Of a stretch of DNA of 64,000 bases, positions 34,267 through 42,908 are shown in pieces (position 1 is the first letter of the stretch; the number at the start of each line of letters is the position of its first letter). A program made the translations under genes and the position numbers. The DNA lies in the NCBI GenBank assembly GCA_031370625.1, contig JANMQR010000335.1, positions 10,588 to 74,587 of the forward strand, given 5' to 3'. The notes beneath the pieces were generated by a model. That model had not been told where the DNA came from. It saw only the letters and a list, made by a program, of their open reading frames with translations, and did no database searches. The stretch comes from UKL13-2 sp031370625 (GTDB taxonomy: Bacteria; Pseudomonadota; Gammaproteobacteria; Burkholderiales; Usitatibacteraceae).

Positions 34267-35043
34267 TCAGGGCTGGCGACTGATCGTCCAGTCATACGCA
34301 ATAAAACCAACCGCATAATCTTCAGGGACTTTAACGTCGCGATAGCGATTAACATAGGCCGCCAACGATGGCGCTTTTGCCAAGAAATCTTGGGTATAAA
34401 AATCGAGAATTTCGGACACCGTGAATTTTTTCGCGGCATCATCAACCTGCACATTGCGTGCTTCGTTAAAGAATTTTTTTGCCTCGCGATCCAGCTGCAT
34501 TTCCAACTTTTCCGCCGTGAACACCTCTCGCGGCAAATGTGGACAACTGACTGACATGCAATTCAATGCGACATGAATGCGCGGATCGTTGAGAGGGCGA
34601 ATGATCTTATTTTCATAGTCGTAGAGCGAAATCGGTTCGCCGCCAACTTGCACCTTGCCGAGATAGAAAAATCCCACCTTTCTCAATCCTGCATTCGTTT
34701 CAGGGATGCCGGTTGCAACCACTTTATGCATCGCCAGTGCGTTGTAAGCGTTGATGTGAAAGGCTAAGACGTGCGATGGCGTGGGAAAAAATTCGGGGCG
34801 ATTGTTGGGCCCGTGGTCGTACACGTAGGCCACGAAGCGATCAAGATCAGCAGGATCCCGCGCGACTCCCAAAAAATTTACGCGGCCTTGATCATCAACG
34901 TGTTTCTCCAGCACACGCGCCCACGCGTCGTACGGTGGCGGTGTGGGCGCTGCCGCGTTCACCGCGGGACGCGGCACCGACGCACAGCCTGCAAACAGCA
35001 GACTTGCCAGAAAAGCCGTCCAAACCAGCATCATTTTTTTCAT
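34267..35043 (-). CDS. DUF547 lipoprotein
   Basis: 258 residues. Lipoprotein signal LLFAGCASV with the lipid Cys at 20. DUF547 core: FHINAYNALAMHKVVATGIPE, KIIRPLNDPRIHVALNCMSVSCPHLPREVF and a final YDWTISRQP. The N-C-x-S-x-x-C-P motif could be the active or redox centre; the fold has been likened to thiol-protease-like enzymes, but no activity is established. A second DUF547 gene lies at 41999, on the other side of the ArsS gene. It is co-oriented with the radical SAM gene 22 bp upstream. Confidence 0.88.
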   Translation of the reverse strand: MKKMMLVWTAFLASLLFAGCASVPRPAVNAAAPTPPPYDAWARVLEKHVDDQGRVNFLGVARDPADLDRFVAYVYDHGPNNRPEFFPTPSHVLAFHINAYNALAMHKVVATGIPETNAGLRKVGFFYLGKVQVGGEPISLYDYENKIIRPLNDPRIHVALNCMSVSCPHLPREVFTAEKLEMQLDREAKKFFNEARNVQVDDAAKKFTVSEILDFYTQDFLAKAPSLAAYVNRYRDVKVPEDYAVGFIAYDWTISRQP

Positions 35044-35065
35044 GTGATCTTGCCCCTAATTACGG

Positions 35066-36469
35066 CTATTCAGCCGCCTGCGCCATTGCATCGATTTTTC
35101 CTTCAACCGCATTCAAATCATCTTTCGCACGTCCGCGCGCGTTCTTGCGCGTGAGTGAAACTTGAATCTTCGTTGGCATTTTGTCTTCAAATCCGCCGGT
35201 AACAGGGTTAAAGAACATCATTTTATTTTCACGTTTTACTTCCGCTGCCACGAGCAAATAATCATCGCGTTTCGCATTGTGAACGCACATTGAAATCGGC
35301 CCTTCTGGCGTCATCACCATAAATGAGCAGGCCTCACAGCGCTCTTTGTCGAGGGCTTTGGAATCCATAAAGTTGTGAACAAAAAACGAAATCTTGCCGA
35401 CTTTGCCGCGCGCAGCAATGAAGTCGCGGCGCTCGCGCCAGACGAGTTTTGCGAAGCGGCTGATGACGCCAAAAAGTACACCGGGGTTTTTGAGAAAATA
35501 ACCGAGGGAAGTTTTTAGTACTTCATTTTTATTTGCCCGATTCACCGTCAAATGCGCACTGGAATCGAGGATGTGCCGGACAAAAGCGGGATCATTGAAA
35601 AAATCATGCACACGTCCGTTAACGATAAGCCCGTAGGCGTAGCCGTTACATTCCGCGTGGCCTGAGCTGGCGGCATCGAAATTAAGATTGGCATTCGCAC
35701 CGTCGCGTATCGCATTTATCACGGTGGCTGGATTCACCGTTACCCGCTCACGCTCGGTGCCACGACCCATATCGGCACCCACCTGGAACGATGTGAATCG
35801 CACCACATCTGCATGCCGCACAAAAAACTTTACCAGCGATGGAATCTCGTGGAAATTCCTCGGAAACGCGGTGGTGTTGAAAATCACGGCCAATGGCAAA
35901 CCACGCGCACGGTTGATATATTCCTCGCGCAGCACATTTAGCTCGGCTTCGGAGGCGAAGCCTTTGCGCTCTTGTGTCATGTCAACATGGAAGGCTACGT
36001 CTTCCAAGCCCGCCTCGCAAAGCTCTTCCAACATGTCACGCGTCGCCTTAATGCCATTGGTAAAGAGCGAAGAGCGCAGACCTTTTTGTTTGATATAGCG
36101 AACAATCGCGACCAACTCCTCGCGCTTACACAACGTCGGGTCGCCGCCTGTCACTTGCACATCGGTATTCGGGCCGTAATGATCGTAAATCATGTCGATA
36201 CGGCGATAGACTTCCTCGATAGGAATATCTTTGAGCGCCTCGGATGATTCCGACAGATAGCAATATGAACAATCCAGATTGCAGCGCTGCGTGATTTCAA
36301 GCGCAACACAGCCAATCGCCATGCGCCGCCCGATCATCTGCCAGGGTGCCCATTGGTTTGCGCCCTGCATTCGTTGTCGGGTGCGCTCCAGTGCGGTCAG
36401 ACCGTCTGCTGTTGATGGCAGTGTGTAAGGCTGCCAGTTTTTAATTTCTGTAGCACTCAGAATGCCCAA
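35066..36469 (-). CDS. Radical SAM enzyme with C-terminal Cys cluster
   Basis: 467 residues from a TTG at 36469 with AGGGAA seven bases upstream. The SAM-cluster motif is CNLDCSYC (C63, C67, C70), followed by GGDPTL as the GGE-type SAM contact. Further Cys lie in SGHAECNGYAYG and in CEAC...C (about 378, 381, 395), enough for an auxiliary cluster of SPASM/twitch type. The middle (HAECNGYAYGLIVNGRVHDF) is vaguely like lipid-acting radical SAM enzymes of the tetraether-synthase group; this is weak. Heads the unit with DUF547, MauE-like and CHI-like genes. Product unknown. Confidence 0.85.
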   Translation of the reverse strand: MGILSATEIKNWQPYTLPSTADGLTALERTRQRMQGANQWAPWQMIGRRMAIGCVALEITQRCNLDCSYCYLSESSEALKDIPIEEVYRRIDMIYDHYGPNTDVQVTGGDPTLCKREELVAIVRYIKQKGLRSSLFTNGIKATRDMLEELCEAGLEDVAFHVDMTQERKGFASEAELNVLREEYINRARGLPLAVIFNTTAFPRNFHEIPSLVKFFVRHADVVRFTSFQVGADMGRGTERERVTVNPATVINAIRDGANANLNFDAASSGHAECNGYAYGLIVNGRVHDFFNDPAFVRHILDSSAHLTVNRANKNEVLKTSLGYFLKNPGVLFGVISRFAKLVWRERRDFIAARGKVGKISFFVHNFMDSKALDKERCEACSFMVMTPEGPISMCVHNAKRDDYLLVAAEVKRENKMMFFNPVTGGFEDKMPTKIQVSLTRKNARGRAKDDLNAVEGKIDAMAQAAE

Positions 36470-36513
36470 TCAATGATTCCCTTTGGTTCTGCCTTTTAAC
36501 GCAACGATTTAGC

Positions 36514-36541
36514 TTTCGATGGGAAGATCGCCCCATCGAAA
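36514..36541. terminator. Stem-loop after the rhodanese gene
   Basis: Perfect 10-bp stem TTTCGATGGG / CCCATCGAAA with an 8-base loop, between the rhodanese stop (36606) and the radical SAM start (36469) on the minus strand. T-runs flank it only weakly, so it may terminate the rhodanese transcript, or adjust expression of the next gene. Confidence 0.45.
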
Positions 36542-36605
36542 TTTTGTGGTCTTGCGCAGTTATACGGGCAAGGCGCTTTGCTGGATGTTAAAGCGCCCAA
36601 GTCGG

Positions 36606-37025
36606 TCAGCGCTGGCCCGTGGATGATTCTTGACGCAAGCCCGACTCACGCCAGCCTGCCATGTGACCAGCCAGATAGCGCACATCACGAAACCCGGCCC
36701 ACTGGAGCGTCCATTTTGCCCATGCCGCACGCGGGCCAAGTTCGCAGTAGACAACGACAGGGGCATCATGCGGAATGTGCAAATTTGCAAGTTGTGATGG
36801 CGACCAAAATGGTACACGTTCGGCACCGGGTACATGACCGCGCTCGTACTCCCATGCTGAACGCACATCAAGAATCGTCATTTCCTGTCCTGCGGCCAAC
36901 AGCAACGTGCCTGGCTCCGTGCGTTGGCCGACGCGGATGTCGCGCCACATCAGCAAGCCGCCGATGGCGAATAGGGCAGCCATAGCGGCCGTAGTCATCC
37001 ATATTTTTTTCTTGCGGGATTTCAT
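36606..37025 (-). CDS. Membrane-anchored rhodanese-domain protein
   Basis: 139 residues. An N-terminal membrane helix (WMTTAAMAALFAIGGLLMW, about 9-27) places the rhodanese domain in the periplasm or at the membrane. The domain shows TILDVRSAWEYERGHVPGAERVPF and the active-site loop YCELGPRA with Cys94, so sulfurtransferase activity is possible. Upstream of and co-oriented with the radical SAM gene; divergent from the ArsS-like gene. Sulfur transfer fits a pathway with two radical SAM enzymes, though the connection is inferred. Confidence 0.87.
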   Translation of the reverse strand: MKSRKKKIWMTTAAMAALFAIGGLLMWRDIRVGQRTEPGTLLLAAGQEMTILDVRSAWEYERGHVPGAERVPFWSPSQLANLHIPHDAPVVVYCELGPRAAWAKWTLQWAGFRDVRYLAGHMAGWRESGLRQESSTGQR

Positions 37026-37279
37026 TTAAATGCGTTTGCGCACCAGGCACTGGAATAATTAACAGAAAATAGAGTATCGCGCATCATGATCGTAAGGAAA
37101 CCAGGAATTTTCCGACTTCTGTTGCGAGCGAGCTTTTTTGAATCCGGCGATGCCGAATGGTCGTATTTATTGAGATAGACGAAGTGCTGCCTTACAGCAT
37201 CCGCGATGGCCTAAATTGCCAAAAAAGCTCTATTATTTGTAAATATCCTAATTACCAGACGTCAACACGGGGACTATTC

Positions 37280-38281
37280 ATGCACGCAACGCTGCATTTG
37301 ATGAAATCGCGCGGTTTTCCGCATTTAAGCCGCAAAGTTCTCGATACATTGCAAGTCAATCTTGGCTATAAGTGCAACCAGGCCTGCTTTCACTGCCACG
37401 TGAATTCGAGCCCGGATCGCAAAGAAATGATGTCGCTCAAAACGATCAATGATGTGATCGCGTACATGCGTGCCGCAAAAATCAAAACTCTCGACATGAC
37501 CGGTGGCGCGCCAGAACTGAATGATCACTTTCGTCATCTCGTCACCGCCGCGCGCGCGATGAATGTGCGGGTGATTGATCGTTGTAATCTGACCATACTG
37601 GAGGAGCCCGGGTTTGAAGATTTGGCTGAATTCCTCGCTGATAACCAGGTAGAAATCAGCGCATCGCTGCCTTGTTACAGCCAAGAAAATGTCGATAAGC
37701 AGCGCGGCGAAGGCGTATTTGAAAAGTCGATTTCAGGGCTTAAAAAATTAAATGCGCTGGGCTATGGTCAGGCTGATAGCGGGCTCACGCTTAATCTGGT
37801 GTTCAATCCACAAGGACCCAAGCTGCCGCCTTCACAAGAGGCGCTGGAGGCGGATTATCATCGTTTGCTAAAAGAAAATTTCGGCATCGTGTTCAATCAT
37901 TTGTTCACGATCACCAATATGCCGATTCAACGTTTTGGCTCGACCCTGATTTCCAAAGGGCAGTTCGAACCCTATATGGATTTGCTGGTGTCTTCGTTTC
38001 AGGCGCACAACCTCGACAGCGTAATGTGTCGCACGCTACTTTCTGTTGATTATTTGGGCTTTGTGTACGACTGCGATTTCAACCAAATGCTGGGCCTGCC
38101 GCTACAACATAAAGACCATTTAAAAACCCATCTGCGCGATCTGATGCATGTTGACTTGCTAGGCAATCACATCGTCGTGAAAGATCACTGCTATGGTTGC
38201 ACCGCCGGACAAGGCTCCAGCTGCGGCGGTGCGCTGGATGCGGATAATGGCATGGTGGGTTCACTCGCTGCAGCGGAGTAG
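37280..38281 (+). CDS. ArsS-like radical SAM protein (rSAM/Cys-rich)
   Basis: 333 residues from ATG 37280 (GGGGA upstream); the longer frame from 37157 has no family-like sequence. N-terminal cluster motif CNQACFHCHVNSSPDRKE (C32, C36, C39), GGAPELNDHFRHLV as the SAM contact, and the diagnostic C-terminus CYGCTAGQGSSCGG (about 304-317). This is the family called ArsS in arsenosugar clusters, in which some members carry selenocysteine near this C-terminal site; here only ordinary codons are used. No arsM or phosphorylase is nearby, so an arsenic role is doubtful. Leads patatin, TVP38-flavoprotein and DUF547 genes. Confidence 0.88.
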   Translation: MHATLHLMKSRGFPHLSRKVLDTLQVNLGYKCNQACFHCHVNSSPDRKEMMSLKTINDVIAYMRAAKIKTLDMTGGAPELNDHFRHLVTAARAMNVRVIDRCNLTILEEPGFEDLAEFLADNQVEISASLPCYSQENVDKQRGEGVFEKSISGLKKLNALGYGQADSGLTLNLVFNPQGPKLPPSQEALEADYHRLLKENFGIVFNHLFTITNMPIQRFGSTLISKGQFEPYMDLLVSSFQAHNLDSVMCRTLLSVDYLGFVYDCDFNQMLGLPLQHKDHLKTHLRDLMHVDLLGNHIVVKDHCYGCTAGQGSSCGGALDADNGMVGSLAAAE

Positions 38282-38398
38282 CTGGCAGCAAGTTGCACAG
38301 GTCTGAGATACGATAACGTAGCCCGTGTCGCACGGCTACGAGCATACTGATCTTTGTTTTGATTCTTCAAGACTAATCACGCCATTGAAAGGCGCTGC

Positions 38399-39628
38399 AT
38401 GAACTCATCCTCAAAGCAACGCTCATCACGCACCAAACAAAGCGTCGCGGCCAATAAACCCATTAATCTCGCCCTGCAAGGCGGCGGCGCGCATGGCGCG
38501 TTTGCGTGGGGCGTGATGGATAAATTGATTGAGGATGGCCGCCTCATAATTGATGGCATTTCCGGCACCAGTGCTGGCTCCATGAATGCCGTTGTCTATG
38601 CTTATGGGCGAACGACGGGCGGTGCGGATGGCGCACGCGAAGCGCTGGAAAAATTTTGGAAGGCGGTGTCCGATTCGGGGCAGCGCTTTTCAATGGTCAA
38701 ACAAATGTTTCAAAATCCGTTTTCATTTGGGTCAGAAAAAAGCTTTTACAACACTTCTCCATCGCCCTCGTTTGAGGCCTTGAAGTTTATGACCGATAGC
38801 TTTTCACCCTATCAACTCAACCCGACAAACTGGAATCCGCTATTGGATTTACTGAATGGTCAGGTTGATTTTGATCGTTTGAATCAGTGCAAAGAAACCA
38901 AGTTGTTTTTGTCCGCCACCAACGTGCGTTCGGGCAAGGTTCGGGTCTTCAATACCCATGAGATTACCGCTGCGGCGGTGATGGCATCGTCCTGCCTGCC
39001 GAATCTTTTTCAGGCGGTGGAAATTGACGGTGAACATTATTGGGACGGCGGCTATATGGGTAATCCCTCGCTGTTTCCCCTGTTCTACAACACCACGACA
39101 GGCGATGTGTTGATCGTACACATTAACCCGATTGAGCGCGACCATATCCCACAATCGCCGAGTGAAATTTATGATCGCGTCAATGAAGTTACATTCAATT
39201 CATCGCTGATTAAAGAATTGCGATCAGTCGCGTTCGTACAAAAATTGCTGGATGAAGGCTGGCTAAAAGATGAATATCGCGACCAGCTACGATATGTGCG
39301 AATCCACTCGCTGCGCGCGGATAAAGCGCTGGCTGATTTAAATGCGGCGTCTAAATTTTTTAGTGAATGGAATTTTTTAACCATGCTGCGGGATCGTGGC
39401 CGCGACTTTGCGCAAGAATGGCTGGAAGAAAATTTCGATGACGTAGGCTTTCGCTCAACTGTTGATCTACGCGCGGAGTTTCTAAATAGTGGCAGTGAGC
39501 AGGCACCGCTTCAGCCAGTCAAGCCTTGGACGACGGCTGCAAAAAAGAATAGCGCTGTCGTTTCGCGTAAGAAAAATGCCGCTGGTGCGACTAAAGTCGC
39601 AGCGAAGCGAACATCTAAAGGTCGTTGA
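38399..39628 (+). CDS. Patatin-like phospholipase
   Basis: 409 residues. The patatin triad elements are complete: oxyanion loop LQGGGAHGAF (about 27-35), nucleophile elbow GTSAG with Ser58, and Asp in YWDGGYMGN (near 220). The family hydrolyses acyl ester bonds of phospholipids. The C-terminal 40 residues are Lys/Ala-rich and probably disordered. 117 bp after the ArsS-like gene and 70 bp before the TVP38 fusion gene. It may supply or remodel a lipid used by the cluster. Confidence 0.92.
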   Translation: MNSSSKQRSSRTKQSVAANKPINLALQGGGAHGAFAWGVMDKLIEDGRLIIDGISGTSAGSMNAVVYAYGRTTGGADGAREALEKFWKAVSDSGQRFSMVKQMFQNPFSFGSEKSFYNTSPSPSFEALKFMTDSFSPYQLNPTNWNPLLDLLNGQVDFDRLNQCKETKLFLSATNVRSGKVRVFNTHEITAAAVMASSCLPNLFQAVEIDGEHYWDGGYMGNPSLFPLFYNTTTGDVLIVHINPIERDHIPQSPSEIYDRVNEVTFNSSLIKELRSVAFVQKLLDEGWLKDEYRDQLRYVRIHSLRADKALADLNAASKFFSEWNFLTMLRDRGRDFAQEWLEENFDDVGFRSTVDLRAEFLNSGSEQAPLQPVKPWTTAAKKNSAVVSRKKNAAGATKVAAKRTSKGR

Positions 39629-39698
39629 TAAACGTAAGCTATTTCCATGGTGTATCGCAAATAATGCGGCACAAGCAAAAGTCATCTCAGGAGTTTCA

Positions 39699-41966
39699 AT
39701 GAACAAAAGCAAAATTATTGTTGCGCTTGCCGTGATCGCGGCAATCATCGCCTTCTTCATGTTTGATCTAGGCAAGTATTTCAGCCTGGATTATTTCAAG
39801 AGCCAGCAGGCGGCCATCACTGCGTACTACGCTAGCAACCCGCTTCAAACTGGCTTGGTTTTCTTTGCGATCTATGTCGGCGTTGCGGCACTCTCGCTGC
39901 CGGGAGCGGCGATTCTCACGCTCGTCGCTGGCGCTATTTTTGGCTTGTTATGGGGCGTGGTGATCGTCTCGTTTGCATCAACAATTGGCGCCACGCTCGC
40001 ATTCCTGGCAGCGCGATTTTTGCTGCGCGACAGCATTCAATCTAAATTCGGCGAAAAGCTGAAAGCCTTCAATGCCGGTGTGGAAAAAGAGGGCGGCTTC
40101 TATTTGTTCACGCTGCGCTTGGTGCCTGCGTTTCCGTTTTTTATGATTAATGTTGTGATGGGTCTCACCACCATGAAGGCGTGGACGTTTTTTTGGGTCA
40201 GCCAACTCGGCATGTTTTTGGGCACGATTGTTTTTGTAAACGCGGGCACGGAGCTCGCGAAAATCACCTCGCTCAAAGGCATACTTTCGCCCGGACTGAT
40301 TGGTGCGTTTGTGCTGCTTGGGATTTTTCCGCTGATTGCCAAAAAGTTGATAGCCGCTTTTAAAGCCCGCAAGATTTATGCAAAGTGGGCCGACAAAAAA
40401 CCATCGCACTTTGATCGCAACGTGATCGTGATCGGCGCAGGCTCAGCAGGATTGGTGACGAGTTACATCGCGGCGGCAGTAAAAGCAAAAGTCACGCTGA
40501 TTGAAAGACACAAAATGGGTGGCGATTGTTTGAACACGGGCTGCGTGCCATCGAAATCGATGATTGCTTCAGCCAAACTGTTGAACCGTATGAAACGTTC
40601 AAAAGAATTCGGCATTGAATCCGCCGTGGCGACATTCAATTTTGCGGACGTGATGGAACGGATTCAGCGCGTCGTTAATGAAATTGAGCCGCACGATTCC
40701 ATCGCACGCTATTCCAGCATGGGCGTGGATTGCGTGACGGGCACAGCAAAAATTTTATCGCCGTGGGAAGTTGAAATTATTCGTGAAGACGGCAGCAAGC
40801 AAAAGCTCACAACTAAAAATATCGTGATTGCCGCTGGTGCGCGCCCGTTCGTGCCGCCGATTCCGGGCTTGGCTGAAGTGAAGCCGCTGACCTCAGACAA
40901 CCTATGGAATATTCGCACCTTGCCGAAACGGCTCGTGGTATTGGGCGGCGGGCCGATTGGCTGTGAATTAACGCAGTGTTTTGCGCGCTTCGGCTCACAG
41001 GTGACGCAAGTGGAAATGGCGCCGCGCATCATGATTCGTGAAGATGCTGAAGTATCCGAAATGGTGAAGCGTAAATTCGAATCAGAAGGCGTGACGGTGC
41101 TGGTCAACCACAAAGCCAAGCAAGTAGTTATTGAGGGTAATGAAAAGTATTTGGTGGTTGAACACGAGGGCCAAGACAAGCGGATCGCGTTTGATGAAAT
41201 TTTGTGCGCGGTAGGTCGCGTGGCAAATACCAAAGGTTACGGTCTGGAAGAGCTGGGCATTCCAGCTGGCAAGGTCGTTGAGACCAATGAATACTTGGAA
41301 ACGCTTTATCCCAATATTTTTGCGTGTGGCGATGTGGCCGGACCGTACCAATTCACCCACACGGCCGCGCACATGGCTTGGTATGCGGCGGTGAATGCGC
41401 TGTTTGGCAAGTTTAAAAAATTCAAGGTTGATTATTCAGTGGTGCCGTGGGCGACCTTTACCGATCCGGAAGTAGCGCGCGTCGGCATTAACGAGCAAGA
41501 AGCGATTGAGAAAAAAATTCTGCATGATGTGCATGTGTATGGCATTGATGATCTGGATCGCGCGATTGCCGATGGAGAGGCACACGGTTTCGTCAAAGTG
41601 ATTACGACAAAAGGCAGCGACAAGATTTTAGGTGCAACCATTGTCGGCGAACATGCGGGCGATTTGCTGGTGGAATTTGTCGCGGCGATGAAACACGGCT
41701 TTGGGCTGGAAGGAATTTTGTCGACTATTCACACTTATCCCACGCTCGGTGAGGCCAATAAATTTGCGGCGGGTGTGTACAAACGATCTACCGCGACGGT
41801 TGGAAAACTCGCGGTTGGTAAAGCATTGAACGACTGGACGCGCGGCGAGGGAAGTTTTGGTACCGTGATTAGTAAAGGATTGGCGTTATTGATTTCACCT
41901 GACAACACGCCAGCTTATCCGAAGCAAGAAGCGGCGCATGGCACTGCCAATCAAGCCGCACACTAA
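39699..41966 (+). CDS. TVP38/TMEM64 membrane domain fused to mercuric-reductase-like flavoprotein
   Basis: 755 residues from ATG 39699 with an AGGAG site; the frame upstream overlaps the patatin gene and is not used. Residues 1-235 form a TVP38/TMEM64 (DedA-like) domain, with LSLPGAAILTLVAGAIFG and FTLRLVPAFPFFMINVVMGLT. From about 240 it is a pyridine-nucleotide disulfide oxidoreductase: VIVIGAGSAGL, redox pair GGDCLNTGCVPSK (C277, C282), NAD site VVLGGGPIGCELT and the C-terminal HTYPTLGEA interface. No heavy-metal domain is present. A fused membrane dithiol reductase is likely; mercury resistance is not supported (no merR, merT or merP). Confidence 0.92.
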   Translation: MNKSKIIVALAVIAAIIAFFMFDLGKYFSLDYFKSQQAAITAYYASNPLQTGLVFFAIYVGVAALSLPGAAILTLVAGAIFGLLWGVVIVSFASTIGATLAFLAARFLLRDSIQSKFGEKLKAFNAGVEKEGGFYLFTLRLVPAFPFFMINVVMGLTTMKAWTFFWVSQLGMFLGTIVFVNAGTELAKITSLKGILSPGLIGAFVLLGIFPLIAKKLIAAFKARKIYAKWADKKPSHFDRNVIVIGAGSAGLVTSYIAAAVKAKVTLIERHKMGGDCLNTGCVPSKSMIASAKLLNRMKRSKEFGIESAVATFNFADVMERIQRVVNEIEPHDSIARYSSMGVDCVTGTAKILSPWEVEIIREDGSKQKLTTKNIVIAAGARPFVPPIPGLAEVKPLTSDNLWNIRTLPKRLVVLGGGPIGCELTQCFARFGSQVTQVEMAPRIMIREDAEVSEMVKRKFESEGVTVLVNHKAKQVVIEGNEKYLVVEHEGQDKRIAFDEILCAVGRVANTKGYGLEELGIPAGKVVETNEYLETLYPNIFACGDVAGPYQFTHTAAHMAWYAAVNALFGKFKKFKVDYSVVPWATFTDPEVARVGINEQEAIEKKILHDVHVYGIDDLDRAIADGEAHGFVKVITTKGSDKILGATIVGEHAGDLLVEFVAAMKHGFGLEGILSTIHTYPTLGEANKFAAGVYKRSTATVGKLAVGKALNDWTRGEGSFGTVISKGLALLISPDNTPAYPKQEAAHGTANQAAH

Positions 41967-41998
41967 ACAAAAATTATTTTTAGCAAAATGGAGTCAGC

Positions 41999-42835
41999 AT
42001 GAAATCAGTTATTTTATTTTTCGCCGCATTGTTCACCACCACCTTGATGACGATGACGGCATCGGCGCAGTCATTCGATCATAGCCACGCCGCGTTTTCT
42101 GCGCTGCTGAAAAAGCACGTGGTATTGGTGGACGGCGGTAAAACATCGAAGGTGAATTATGTCGCGCTGGGTAAAGATCACGATGCATTGAAAAACTATT
42201 TGGAGAGCATTTCAAAAGTGAGCGAAGCCGAATTTAATGGCTGGACAAAACCACAGCGAATGGCGTTTTTGATCAATGCGTACAACGGTTTTACGCTGGA
42301 ATTGATTTTGCAAAACTACCCCACAAAATCGATCAAGGATATTGGCGGCACCTTCGATAACCGCTGGAAGCGAAAGTTTTTCAAGCTGTTTGGCCAGGAT
42401 TCGTATCTCGATAAAGTCGAGCACGAAACACTGCGCAAGCCTGGCGCGTTTGACGAGCCGCGCGTTCATTTCGCGGTAAATTGTGCGTCGATTGGTTGCC
42501 CGGCATTGCGTGAAGAGGCCTTCACCGCTGACAAAATTGACAAACAACTGGAAGAACAAACCAGCCGATTTTTATCAGATCGCTCGCGTAATCGCTATGA
42601 CGCCAAGAGCGGCAAGCTTGAAGTCTCAATGATTTTTAAATGGTTCAAAGAAGACTGGGAATCAGGCTATAAAGGCTTCGACGGCAAAACGCCCGCGATC
42701 AAATCACGTGAAGATTATTTTGCGCGCTATGCAAAGCTACTTGCTGACGCGCCTGCGGATCAACAGAAAATTGCGGATGGAAAAGTCGGTATTTCGTTCT
42801 TGGATTACGACTGGTCGATTAACGCGGTTAAGTAA
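41999..42835 (+). CDS. DUF547 exported protein
   Basis: 278 residues. A signal peptide ends near TASAQS (about 24) and has no lipobox, unlike the paralog at 34267. The DUF547 core repeats the shared motifs: FLINAYNGFTLELILQNYP, RVHFAVNCASIGCPALREEAF and FLDYDWSINAVK at the end. The conserved N-C-x-S-x-x-C-P is present. 32 bp after the TVP38-flavoprotein gene, so a periplasmic partner of that redox protein is likely. Ends at palindrome copy 5. Confidence 0.88.
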   Translation: MKSVILFFAALFTTTLMTMTASAQSFDHSHAAFSALLKKHVVLVDGGKTSKVNYVALGKDHDALKNYLESISKVSEAEFNGWTKPQRMAFLINAYNGFTLELILQNYPTKSIKDIGGTFDNRWKRKFFKLFGQDSYLDKVEHETLRKPGAFDEPRVHFAVNCASIGCPALREEAFTADKIDKQLEEQTSRFLSDRSRNRYDAKSGKLEVSMIFKWFKEDWESGYKGFDGKTPAIKSREDYFARYAKLLADAPADQQKIADGKVGISFLDYDWSINAVK

Positions 42836-42842
42836 TGGATAC

Positions 42843-42908
42843 AAACCCCAGCATTGGCGGGTGTTTTCAGGTAAAAAGTGCTGTAAACGCCCGCCAATGC
42901 TAGGGTTT
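42843..42908. repeat. Dispersed intergenic palindrome, copy 5
   Basis: Near-perfect: AAACCCCAGCATTGGCGGGT (42843-42862) faces CGCCCGCCAATGCTAGGGTTTT (42888-42909) around a short turn. It spans the gap between convergent DUF547 and GT-C genes, and the GT-C stop codon (42900-42902) lies inside the right arm. Good candidate for a bidirectional terminator. Confidence 0.75.

Noticed and set aside
37157..37279. N-terminal extension of the ArsS-like frame
   Set aside because: Not family-like and lies in the divergent promoter region; ATG 37280 has a ribosome site.
39699..41966. Mercuric reductase (merA)
   Set aside because: No heavy-metal domain or mer genes nearby, and the N-terminus is a TVP38 domain; only the flavoprotein fold is shared.
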